Below are positions 35,216 to 42,730 of a stretch of DNA of 64,000 nucleotides, piece by piece. This DNA comes from Fictibacillus sp. BK138 (GTDB lineage: Bacteria; Bacillota; Bacilli; Bacillales; Fictibacillaceae). The stretch's first letter is position 1; every line of letters starts with the position of its first letter. Made by a program: the position numbers and the translations under genes. The DNA is taken from positions 434,001-498,000 of the forward strand of contig NZ_SGXL01000001.1 in assembly GCF_004216955.1 (NCBI RefSeq), in the 5' to 3' direction. The notes beneath the pieces were generated by a model. It did no database searches and was not told the origin of the DNA. It was given only the letters and a program-made list of their open reading frames with translations.

Positions 35216-35983
35216 TTAAAAGTAGTTCGATGTAATCCCGCCATCTATGTTTAACAACGCTCCGTTCGTCCAATCCGATTCGTCTGATGCTAAATAGATC
35301 GCTGCATACACGATATCTTCCGGTTTTCCGAATCGTCCGGCCGGTTGGCGTGACAACCGTACCTTTTTTGCTTCTTCATCTTTTACGAGCCATTCCATCA
35401 ATAGCGGCGTTTCGATCGGGCCAGGGCAGATCGAATTGGTACGGATGCCTTCTGGGCGGAACTGGATCGCAAGTGATTTAGTCAATGCGTTGACCGCCCC
35501 TTTTGAGGCGGTGTACGCATCTTGTGGAACACTGCACCCGAGGAACGCGACAAAGCTTGCAATGTTGATGATCGATCCTGATTGGTTCTTCTGCATTTCG
35601 GGAATGACATACTTGCACATAAAATAGATTCCTTTGACATTTACGTTCATGACCAAGTCCCACGCCTCTTCAGGCGTATCGATAACTGAATGGTCTTCAG
35701 CGATCATGACGCCGGCGTTGTTGTAGAGCACGTCAATTTTTCCGTATTTTTCAACCGTATCATCAACTGCTTTTTTTACACTTTTTTCGTCTGTTACGTT
35801 GCAATAAAAGTACGCTGCGTCGCCGCCAGCTTGGCAAACCTCTTCAGCCACCGCTGTACCGCTTTTTTCGTTCATCTCAAATATGGCGATTTTTGCTCCT
35901 TCTTTAGCGAACATTTCAGCAGCGGTTTTTCCCATCCCGCCGCCGGCCCCTGTTATGATGCATACTTTGTCTTGTAGTCTCAT
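35216..35983 (-). CDS. Short-chain dehydrogenase/reductase
   Basis: 255 residues of the classical SDR type: cofactor motif TGAGGGMG, NNAG, active-site Ser in IINIASF, YTASK with catalytic Tyr and Lys, and PGPIETPL. AAGGAGG precedes the ATG. In the operon with a glutamine-synthetase-like ligase and an aldehyde dehydrogenase, it is well placed to oxidise a gamma-glutamylated alcohol (such as gamma-glutamyl-ethanolamide) to the aldehyde. That assignment is inference; the fold is certain. Confidence 0.9.
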   Translation of the reverse strand: MRLQDKVCIITGAGGGMGKTAAEMFAKEGAKIAIFEMNEKSGTAVAEEVCQAGGDAAYFYCNVTDEKSVKKAVDDTVEKYGKIDVLYNNAGVMIAEDHSVIDTPEEAWDLVMNVNVKGIYFMCKYVIPEMQKNQSGSIINIASFVAFLGCSVPQDAYTASKGAVNALTKSLAIQFRPEGIRTNSICPGPIETPLLMEWLVKDEEAKKVRLSRQPAGRFGKPEDIVYAAIYLASDESDWTNGALLNIDGGITSNYF

Positions 35984-36013
35984 CGTTGTTCCTCCTTATG
36001 TTTCGTTAATCTG

Positions 36014-37435
36014 CTAGCACTGTTCGAAATAACGCTGGCGTTCCCATTTTGTAACGATGCGATCAAACTGTTTTTGCTCGAGTTTTGCGGTAAAAAGATA
36101 GTGGGAAGCTGCTTTTTCGCCCAGAACCTTTTGAACGACTTCACTATCTTCCCAGCATTGGATGGCTTCATAAAGCGAGCCAGGAATACGCGGGATGCTT
36201 TTATCTTTATATGCGTTGCCTTTGAATTCCGGTTCAAGCTCCACGCGTTCCTCAATGCCTTGAAGCCCGGCACCGATCAGGGCAGAGTAGGCGAGGTAAG
36301 GGTTCATGTCTGCTCCTGGAATACGCGTTTCCATGCGGAGGCTTTTTCCGTCGCCAACGATTCGGTATCCGGACGAACGGTTGTCATGACTCCAGATGAT
36401 ATTTACCGGCGCCCAGCTCTCTTGAGCGTAACGTTTATACGAGTTCACGTATGGTGCAAAAAAGAGGGCAAAATCACGCGAGTATTTTAAAACACCGGCT
36501 AAAAATTGCTGCATCGTTTCCGACATGTTATGGTTGCAGCTATCTGGATCATAAAAGACATTTTCGCCTGCCTGTTTGTCCCAGAGGCTGAGGTGGATGT
36601 GGCCGCTCGAGCCTGTCCATTGGTGGTTTGGCTTTGCCATAAACGTGACAGATAAATTGTCTTGCATGCAGATTTCTTTCATGCCGTGTTTGAACATGAT
36701 GTGGTTGTCGGCAGCATTCAGTGCATTGGAATAACGCATGTTGATCTCATGCTGTCCTTTAAACGCTTCTCCTTTTGAAGACTCGATCGGAATATCCGCT
36801 TTCGCCATGTTCCGGCGGATTTTTTGATAAAAAGGTTCATTACGCGTTCCTTGAAGCAGGTTATAATCCTCATTAATGTGGCCAGCCGTCTCTACATCTT
36901 CATAGCCTTTTTGATGAAGATCCTCAAAGGACTCTTTGAACAGATAAAATTCAAGCTCACTTGCCATGTTGAGTTCAAAGCCTTTTGCTGCTGCTTTTTC
37001 GATCTGGTTTTTGAGCAAGGTGCGTGGAGCGATCGGAATCGGTTCGCCGGTCTTTTCATCGTACACATCACAAAATACGATGGCGGTTCGGTCCGCCCAA
37101 GGCACGATTCGAAGCGTTGACCAGTCGGGTTGTGCGAGCCAGTCACCGTAACCGTTCTCCCAGTTCATCATTTCGTAGCCGTCTGGTGTGTTCATCTCAA
37201 AGTCGGTACCGAGCAGATAGTTGCAAAAATGTGTGCCTTTATCGAGGTTGTTTTCTAAACAATAGGCAGCGGTCAGACGCTTTCCCATCAGCCTTCCCTG
37301 CATATCGCAGATTGCTAGATTCACCGTGTCGATCGACCCGTCTTCCAGCAATGAAAGCAAGGTATCTTTGGAGATCAATCCTGTTTTCTTTGACTCTTCC
37401 TTTTGAGATAGATTTACGATTGTTTCTTGACTCAT
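36014..37435 (-). CDS. Glutamine-synthetase-family gamma-glutamyl ligase
   Basis: 473 residues. I start at ATG 37435, with AAGGAGG 9 bases upstream. Family motifs: ASELEFYLF (metal Glu), QHEINMRY, SSGHIHLSLW, the ATP/glutamate region NIIWSHDNRSSGYRIVGDG, and ETRIPGADMNPYLAYSALIGAG. It is clearly not the housekeeping GlnA. It matches the PuuA/GlnA4-like group that joins glutamate to amines using ATP. Next to an ethanolamine-type permease, gamma-glutamyl-ethanolamide synthesis (as by GlnA4 of Streptomyces) is the first guess; gamma-glutamyl-polyamine synthesis is the alternative. Confidence 0.88.
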   Translation of the reverse strand: MSQETIVNLSQKEESKKTGLISKDTLLSLLEDGSIDTVNLAICDMQGRLMGKRLTAAYCLENNLDKGTHFCNYLLGTDFEMNTPDGYEMMNWENGYGDWLAQPDWSTLRIVPWADRTAIVFCDVYDEKTGEPIPIAPRTLLKNQIEKAAAKGFELNMASELEFYLFKESFEDLHQKGYEDVETAGHINEDYNLLQGTRNEPFYQKIRRNMAKADIPIESSKGEAFKGQHEINMRYSNALNAADNHIMFKHGMKEICMQDNLSVTFMAKPNHQWTGSSGHIHLSLWDKQAGENVFYDPDSCNHNMSETMQQFLAGVLKYSRDFALFFAPYVNSYKRYAQESWAPVNIIWSHDNRSSGYRIVGDGKSLRMETRIPGADMNPYLAYSALIGAGLQGIEERVELEPEFKGNAYKDKSIPRIPGSLYEAIQCWEDSEVVQKVLGEKAASHYLFTAKLEQKQFDRIVTKWERQRYFEQC

Positions 37436-37436
37436 T

Positions 37437-38912
37437 TTAATAACCTCCTTCTTCATTTTCGAGCGTGAGTGAGATGTATTTCAGTTCGAGAAACTCTTCT
37501 AATCCGTAAAATCCGCCTTCACGGCCGATGCCGCTCTCTTTAATGCCGCCAAACGGAGCTTGAGGAACGCTGAGCGATGTACCGTTTACGCCGATCATGC
37601 CCGAGTCGAGCTCTTCCGCCATACGGTAGACGCGGTTTACGTCACGGGTGAAGAAGTAGGCCGCTAATCCGTACGGGCTTTTTTCAGTAAAATCCATGAC
37701 TTCCTTTTCATTACGGAAGGAAAGGATAGGAGCGATGGGCCCGAATATCTCGTCCTGCGTGAGATTCATATCGAGTGTGACGCCGCTCAGAACGGTTGGC
37801 TGAAAGAAGTAGCCGTTGGCGTCACCGGTTCGGTGACCGCCGGTTTCTACAGTGGCACCTTTTGCTTTCGCGTCTTGAAGCAGTTTTTCGACGTTCTTGA
37901 GGGCTGCTTCGTTGACTAAAGGGCCGATTTGTATGGGGTCTGTCCCGGGGTCAGACCCCGGGACAGACCCCGAGCCAACTTTTAGCTCTTTTACTCGGTT
38001 TACAATCTTTTCAGTAAGCTTTTCCTTGATTTCTTCATGGGCATAAATGACGTTTATGCCGTTGCACATCTGCCCGCAGTTCTCGAACTTGTTGTCGACG
38101 ATTCGCTCAGCCGCAAGATCCAGGTTGGCATCAGGGAAGACAATGGCAGGTGCGTTTCCGCCAAGCTCCAGTGAGATTCGCTTTACTTGATCGGCTGCCC
38201 GTTTCATGAGCTGCTTTCCAATTTCAGTAGAGCCTGTAAATGAGATCTTTTTCACGCGTCTATCTTCAAATAGGGTCTCGCCGATTACGGATGCTTTCCC
38301 TGTTACTAGGTTTGCAACCCCAGCTGGAATGCCGGTTTTCATGAGCTGTTCGAAAATGGCGATGGCGATTCTCGGCGTTTCACTCGCAGGTTTCACAACG
38401 ACCGTACAGCCAGCTGCAAGAGCAGGAGCGGTTTTCCGTGCCACCATCGCGCCAGGGAAGTTCCATGGTGTGATCAATCCGCATACGCCAACCGGCTGCT
38501 TGATCACAGAGATACGCTGGTTTTCATTCGAGCCCGTGATCACTTCGCCGTAAACCCGTTTTCCTTCCTCCGCGTACCATCTGATGAACTTTGCACATCC
38601 TTCAATTTCACCTCGCGATTCGCTTAATGGCTTTCCTTGTTCTTCCGATAAGATGTCAGCCAATTCATCACGGTTTTCTAGTAAGTTATCAGCCCATTTT
38701 ACTAGGTACGATTCACGTTTCTCGGGTGTGAGCTTCTTCCACGGTTTAAAAGCTTCATAGGCTGCGTTGATCGCAAGCTTCGTTTCTTTTTCACCTCCGT
38801 TAGGCACTTGATCGATGACTTCACCAGTCGCGGGGTTGATTACATCTATGGTCTCTGATGTACTGACTTTCTCACCGTTGATCCATAAGTAGTTAAGTGT
38901 TGTTTTTTCCAT
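37437..38912 (-). CDS. NAD(P)-dependent aldehyde dehydrogenase carrying an inserted palindrome
   Basis: 491 residues of the succinate-semialdehyde/betaine aldehyde dehydrogenase type. Key sites: TPWNFPGAMVARK, FTGSTEIGKQL, catalytic Glu in LELGGNAPAIVF, catalytic Cys in NCGQMCNG, and QDEIFGPIAPIL. AGGAGGT precedes the ATG. First gene of the operon, behind a leader terminator. The segment between VGSG and IQIGPL is about six to seven residues longer than usual and is encoded by a 37-base palindrome (37935-37971), apparently tolerated in frame. Likely oxidises the gamma-glutamyl aldehyde made by the SDR. Confidence 0.93.
   Translation of the reverse strand: MEKTTLNYLWINGEKVSTSETIDVINPATGEVIDQVPNGGEKETKLAINAAYEAFKPWKKLTPEKRESYLVKWADNLLENRDELADILSEEQGKPLSESRGEIEGCAKFIRWYAEEGKRVYGEVITGSNENQRISVIKQPVGVCGLITPWNFPGAMVARKTAPALAAGCTVVVKPASETPRIAIAIFEQLMKTGIPAGVANLVTGKASVIGETLFEDRRVKKISFTGSTEIGKQLMKRAADQVKRISLELGGNAPAIVFPDANLDLAAERIVDNKFENCGQMCNGINVIYAHEEIKEKLTEKIVNRVKELKVGSGSVPGSDPGTDPIQIGPLVNEAALKNVEKLLQDAKAKGATVETGGHRTGDANGYFFQPTVLSGVTLDMNLTQDEIFGPIAPILSFRNEKEVMDFTEKSPYGLAAYFFTRDVNRVYRMAEELDSGMIGVNGTSLSVPQAPFGGIKESGIGREGGFYGLEEFLELKYISLTLENEEGGY
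37935..37971. repeat. Near-perfect 37-bp palindrome inside the ALDH gene
   Basis: GGGGTCTGTCCCGGGGTC (37935-37952) and its exact reverse complement (37954-37971) flank a single central A. GC-rich and very unlike the surrounding sequence; it encodes Gly-, Ser-, Pro- and Asp-rich residues without breaking the frame. Confidence 0.93.
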
Positions 38913-38966
38913 GTTTCATACCTCCTGTAAGGATAGTTTTGGAGAATAAGAGATTAAAAGAAGACA

Positions 38967-39017
38967 AAAGACGCCTAAGGTCATACATGGTAGATGTAAT
39001 CTCTAGGCGTCTTTGCC
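38967..39017 (-). terminator. Leader terminator before ALDH, probable ANTAR antitermination site
   Basis: An 11-bp perfect stem (AAAGACGCCTA/TAGGCGTCTTT, 38967-38977 with 39004-39014) is followed on the minus strand by a U-rich tail. It lies between the ANTAR regulator stop (39055) and the ALDH start (38912). An alternative small hairpin GGC-AAAGAC-GCC (39006-39017) overlaps the terminator's 5' arm. Its hexaloop has A at position 1 and G at position 4, as in known ANTAR targets. A second such hairpin was not found. Confidence 0.7.
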
Positions 39018-39054
39018 GGGTGACTATTTACTTGTTATTGGTGGCATGTCTTGG

Positions 39055-39633
39055 TCACATGTCATTCGTGTACTTTTTCAAAATCGCATGTGCTGTACGT
39101 TCCAACGAGACTTGCTGTTTCATACTGAACTTTCGCATCTTTTCATAGGCAGCTTGTTCGTTCAGTTTCTTCACTTTCATAAGAACGCCTTTTGCACGTT
39201 CAATCTGCTTTCGGGCATTCATTTTTTTATCTTTTTGTAAAAGTTCATCTTCATATTGCACACGCTGCTGTGCTTGGGAGAGTGCGATTTCAACGGCTGG
39301 AATCAAGTTCGCCTCAGAGATCGGTTTTACAAGATACCCAAGCACATTCGCTTTTTTTGCATCTTCCACGAACTCCTTTTGGCTGAAGGCCGTCAGCATC
39401 AAGATCGGTGTTTTACTTTGTTTCGCGATAATTCGGCTCGCTTTCAGCCCATCCATCTTCGGCATTTTGATATCCATAATCATTAAATCAGGCTGCAGCT
39501 GGTGAGCGAGCTCAATTGCTTTTTCTCCGTTATCACCTTCAGCAATCACGTCATAGTCCGCATCGGTAAGCATTTCTTTCAAATCCATCCGCAATATCGC
39601 TTCGTCTTCAATTACAATAATTTTTGGTTTCAA
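39055..39633 (-). CDS. ANTAR-domain response regulator (EutV/AmiR type)
   Basis: 192 residues. Receiver domain (1-120) with EDE at 10-12, phosphoacceptor Asp54 in MIMDIKMPKMDG, and Lys in YLVKPI. The C-terminal ANTAR domain (about 125-187) reads QIERAKGVLM, NEQAAYEKMRKFSM and HAILKKY, with the helical core that binds RNA hairpins. ANTAR regulators prevent terminator formation in leader RNAs. The nearest leader terminator, at 38967-39014, lies directly downstream and in front of the catabolic genes. Overlaps its kinase by 4 bases. I leave the symbol blank because EutV identity is not proven. Confidence 0.92.
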   Translation of the reverse strand: MKPKIIVIEDEAILRMDLKEMLTDADYDVIAEGDNGEKAIELAHQLQPDLMIMDIKMPKMDGLKASRIIAKQSKTPILMLTAFSQKEFVEDAKKANVLGYLVKPISEANLIPAVEIALSQAQQRVQYEDELLQKDKKMNARKQIERAKGVLMKVKKLNEQAAYEKMRKFSMKQQVSLERTAHAILKKYTNDM

Positions 39634-41045
39634 ACTGCTTCCACCTCTTTTAATGGAAAAGTGATAACCGCTTTTGTACCGCTGTTTGTTTTTTCGATGC
39701 TAAACGTTCCGGTTAAGTCGTGACAGACAATCGTGGTTACAATATCGAGCCCGAGTGATGTTTGGGTAGAGGAAGAATAGCCGATGCCATCGTCCTCAAC
39801 CACGACTTCAAAATGGTCCTGCATATTTGAAAAGTAAATGCGGATCTTCCCTTGATGTTGCTGTTTAAAAGCATGCTTTAAACAATTTTGAATGAGTTCA
39901 TTGATGGTAAGTGCCAGAGAAACGGCAACATCAGACTTCAAATACATCTCTTCACCGTGAAAATCGATAGACACATCAGCATCAGCACACATCCGGCTTC
40001 CAATTGACATCTGACCAATTCGTTCAATCAACTGTTTAATTTCGACTTCATCAATTTTAGAGCTTTCAAGGAGTTCTTCATGAACGGCAGCGATGCTTGA
40101 GATCCGGTTTAGACTTTGCTGGATGCCTTCTGGACCACCGCCTCGTTTCATCTGCAGCCGCAGAAGGCTGGACACGGTTTGAAGGTTGTTTTTTACACGA
40201 TGATGAATTTCCTGAATGACCGCTGACTTCACCATGAGTTGGCGTTCTTTTTCCCGGAGCTCCGTAAGGTCACGTATTACAACGAGAATTCCTGTGATTT
40301 GCCGCTGGTTAACGAGTACGATCTGTTTCACTTCCAGCACTTTTTTTCCGACATTTACTTCTTGCTGCAGAATTCCTTCACTATTTTCATAGATTCCCTT
40401 TATAAAAGGGAGGCGCTCGTGAATAAAAGTACCGAGTATCTCGGCTTTACCATCCAGCTCTTTAATCAGACAACCCGCACATGAGTTGAAGTACAGAATT
40501 TTCCCTTTGGAATCGAGAAGCAGCAGGGACTCCTGGATCATATTGGAGATAATGGAATCCTGCTCGGTCAGTCCGATCAGTGTTTGGCTAAGCTGTTCGT
40601 TTGTTTCTGAAAGAACTTTTACTTTCTTTTCGTGCTGGACCTGTTCGCTCACGTCTTCTTCCATGATGAGTGAACCGATCGTTTCGCCGCGTCCGTTTTT
40701 AATAGGTACAACACTTTGTTTCACGTATTTAGCTTCTTGCGTGATGGCGCGCATCCGTTTCATCGGCTTGCCGGTTTTATGGGTAAAAGCGACGGCAGGC
40801 TCAAAGGATGCATATGCGTACTTTCCGACAACAGATTTTGAGTAAAGAGAAGGAGCATTGGCAGGCTTTGCTTCAGCAACGACGATGGCATGCTTGCCGT
40901 CGTTTGCTGGACAATCGATAAACAGGTTTGCTTGGGTTAGATCGGCAGTGAGTTGAAGGGACTTTGATTTTTCAATAATGATTTCAATGTCTGACATGGT
41001 TAAGTTGGTATGTTGGGTGCAAAGTTCTTGAATGGTACGGTGCAT
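39630..41045 (-). CDS. Sensor histidine kinase (PdtaS/EutW type)
   Basis: 471 residues from ATG 41045 with AAAGGAG 7 bases upstream. Soluble: no membrane helix. An N-terminal PdtaS-type GAF-like domain (about 1-145) is followed by a PAS domain (about 170-265). The HisKA_2-type phosphoacceptor motif is EIHHRVKNNLQT near residue 280. The HATPase domain has ELIQNCLKHAF, DDGIGY and GLDIV. This kinase class pairs with ANTAR regulators and in EutW senses ethanolamine in the cytoplasm. Same operon as the regulator. Confidence 0.92.
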   Translation of the reverse strand: MHRTIQELCTQHTNLTMSDIEIIIEKSKSLQLTADLTQANLFIDCPANDGKHAIVVAEAKPANAPSLYSKSVVGKYAYASFEPAVAFTHKTGKPMKRMRAITQEAKYVKQSVVPIKNGRGETIGSLIMEEDVSEQVQHEKKVKVLSETNEQLSQTLIGLTEQDSIISNMIQESLLLLDSKGKILYFNSCAGCLIKELDGKAEILGTFIHERLPFIKGIYENSEGILQQEVNVGKKVLEVKQIVLVNQRQITGILVVIRDLTELREKERQLMVKSAVIQEIHHRVKNNLQTVSSLLRLQMKRGGGPEGIQQSLNRISSIAAVHEELLESSKIDEVEIKQLIERIGQMSIGSRMCADADVSIDFHGEEMYLKSDVAVSLALTINELIQNCLKHAFKQQHQGKIRIYFSNMQDHFEVVVEDDGIGYSSSTQTSLGLDIVTTIVCHDLTGTFSIEKTNSGTKAVITFPLKEVEAV

Positions 41046-41119
41046 GGCTGTCTCCTTTCTTACTACTTTAAGAAGGCTGACTCCTGTTTTCGTAAAAATT
41101 GTTGCAGATAGAAAGCATT

Positions 41120-41250
41120 GGTTACCGCTCAAGGTTGCTCGCTTTCCGTGGGGCGTGCGGTGAGCCTCCTAGCTCTTTGCGCTGTCAGGAGTCTCACCTG
41201 TCCCGCTCGTCCCACTGGAGTCTCACACCTTGCACTCCAACCAAATATCA
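41120..41250. repeat. Imperfect palindromic intergenic repeat in the kinase leader
   Basis: A GC-rich block with the paired arms GTGAGCCTCCT (41160-41170) and AGGAGTCTCAC (41187-41197), one mismatch, and a further GGAGTCTCACACC copy at 41217-41229. From general knowledge this looks like a repeat family dispersed between genes in several Bacillaceae genomes. It lies in the 5' untranslated region of the kinase gene. Confidence 0.65.
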
Positions 41251-41281
41251 AAGAAGTGGCAACAATCTTTTAGAAACACAA

Positions 41282-41340
41282 AAAGGGGCGGCACAAATAC
41301 CCCCGCTAAATCCGCAGGAATACCCATACATAGCCCCTTT
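41282..41340 (-). terminator. Terminator after M20 gene, also inside the kinase leader
   Basis: AAAGGGGC (41282-41289) pairs with GCCCCTTT (41333-41340) across a loop of about 43 bases that contains two GGGTATT words. On the minus strand a U-rich tail follows. It lies downstream of the promoter at 41368-41396, so it can end both M20 and kinase transcripts. Confidence 0.72.
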
Positions 41341-41367
41341 GCTAACGTACTTTTCACTTATAAATTG

Positions 41368-41396
41368 ATTCTAAAATAATGTTAATATTCTGTCAA
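41368..41396 (-). promoter_or_regulatory. Sigma A promoter of the kinase-regulator operon
   Basis: On the minus strand TTGACA (41391-41396), 17 bases, TAGAAT (41368-41373): a perfect -35, ideal spacing and a 5/6 -10. It lies just after the M20 stop codon and implies a leader of about 315 bases before the kinase ATG. Confidence 0.8.
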
Positions 41397-41399
41397 TAA

Positions 41400-42611
41400 T
41401 CAAACTTTTCCAGTAAGCGTTTGTTTTGTTGGAGTTCGTTTGCTTAAAAAGCGAACGGCAGCTTCACACATGACTGAAACACCGGTTGTGAGCGCATCTT
41501 CATCAAAAATTACACCAGCATTATGCAAGGGAAGTTTTGATTCTGCTTTTTCATTATGTGTACCTAAGCGGAAGAGAACGCCAGGGACTTGTTCCGCGTA
41601 AAACGAAAAATCTTCAGAGCCTAATGATGGATTTTCGAGATAGACTACACGGTCTTGTCCGAGCGTTTCGGAAACGACGCTGTCGATCAGCTCAACCATC
41701 GAATCGTCGCTGATAAGTGGAGGAGTTGCCATCGTGTAAGTCACTTCAGCTTCACCGTTCATGCTTTCTGCTGTTTTCGTAACAACCCGTTTGATGATCT
41801 CAGGCATTCTTTTTTGAAGATCGGGATTTACGGTTCTGATCATGCCAGATAAGTGAACGGTTGATGGAATCACGTTTGGTGCTGTACCGCCGTTGATTTT
41901 TCCGATGGTTAGGACAGCAGGGTCTGTAGGTGCAACCTCGCGTGAAATGACGGTTTGTAAGGTCGAAACAACATGACCTGCAATCACGATCGGATCGACA
42001 CACTTATGAGGATGAGCCGCGTGACCTGCCTTTCCGTGAATGGTGATGTCGAGAAAATCAGCAGCTGCTGTAATCGGACCTTTTCTGAGGCCAATCGTAC
42101 CGGCAGGAAGGTCAGGCCAGCAATGCAGCGCAACAATCGCATCTACATCTGGATTCTGAAGCACACCTTTTTCGATCATCTTTTTGGCACCTGTCAATTT
42201 TTCTTCAGCCGGCTGTAAGATGAGCTTGATGTTTCCGTTGATTAAGTGGCGGTGCTGGTTTAGAAGTATCGCAGCGCCTAGCAGGATTGACATGTGGAAA
42301 TCATGCCCGCAAGCATGCATGACACCAGGGTTGTTTGAGCTGAATTTGAGGTCGGTTTGTTCCTGAATCGGGAGCGCGTCCATATCTGCCCGCAGTGCAA
42401 TAGTTTTACCCGGTGAGTCTCCTTTAATGAGTCCGACCACGCCTGTTTCAGCTACGTTTTTTAACACCTCAATGTTGTTTTCTTCTAATATGTTTGCAAC
42501 AAATTCAGCGGTTTTGTATTCGGAAAAACTCAACTCTGGGTATTGGTGCAGGTGACGTCGGTATTCAATGATTCGATGCTTAATGGATTCTGCCAACTGT
42601 AAAAAAGACAC
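41400..42611 (-). CDS. M20-family amidohydrolase
   Basis: 403 residues of the HipO/AmhX/N-acyl-amino-acid amidohydrolase group. Two-metal site motifs: ALRADMDALPI, MHACGHDFHMSILLGAA, QPAEEKLTGA, and a final HNAGVIFDEDAL. GTG start at 42611 with AAGGAGGG upstream. It hydrolyses an amide bond of an acylated amino acid or similar compound; the exact substrate cannot be read. It lies upstream of the kinase promoter and could in principle cleave gamma-glutamyl or acyl products of the amine pathway, but this is speculation. Confidence 0.9.
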   Translation of the reverse strand: MSFLQLAESIKHRIIEYRRHLHQYPELSFSEYKTAEFVANILEENNIEVLKNVAETGVVGLIKGDSPGKTIALRADMDALPIQEQTDLKFSSNNPGVMHACGHDFHMSILLGAAILLNQHRHLINGNIKLILQPAEEKLTGAKKMIEKGVLQNPDVDAIVALHCWPDLPAGTIGLRKGPITAAADFLDITIHGKAGHAAHPHKCVDPIVIAGHVVSTLQTVISREVAPTDPAVLTIGKINGGTAPNVIPSTVHLSGMIRTVNPDLQKRMPEIIKRVVTKTAESMNGEAEVTYTMATPPLISDDSMVELIDSVVSETLGQDRVVYLENPSLGSEDFSFYAEQVPGVLFRLGTHNEKAESKLPLHNAGVIFDEDALTTGVSVMCEAAVRFLSKRTPTKQTLTGKV

Positions 42612-42629
42612 ATTTATCCCTCCTTAAAC

Positions 42630-42681
42630 AAAAAAGGAGCCCCAGTCCTATACCCGAAGTATAGTGATGGAAAGCTCCTTT
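42630..42681 (-). terminator. Terminator of the CdaR-type regulator
   Basis: AAAAAAGGAGC pairs with GCTCCTT (42674-42680), with an inner CTATAC/GTATAG hairpin. The U-tail is on the minus strand, 50 bases after the regulator stop. Confidence 0.8.
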
Positions 42682-42730
42682 GCTGATTGTATTTACTTTT
42701 TTATAAATGTATCGGATGATATCGATTTGG

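Noticed and set aside
33608-42611. Classical eut microcompartment operon
   Set aside because: No EutB/EutC, shell protein or EutE-type gene is present; only the permease and regulators recall eut.
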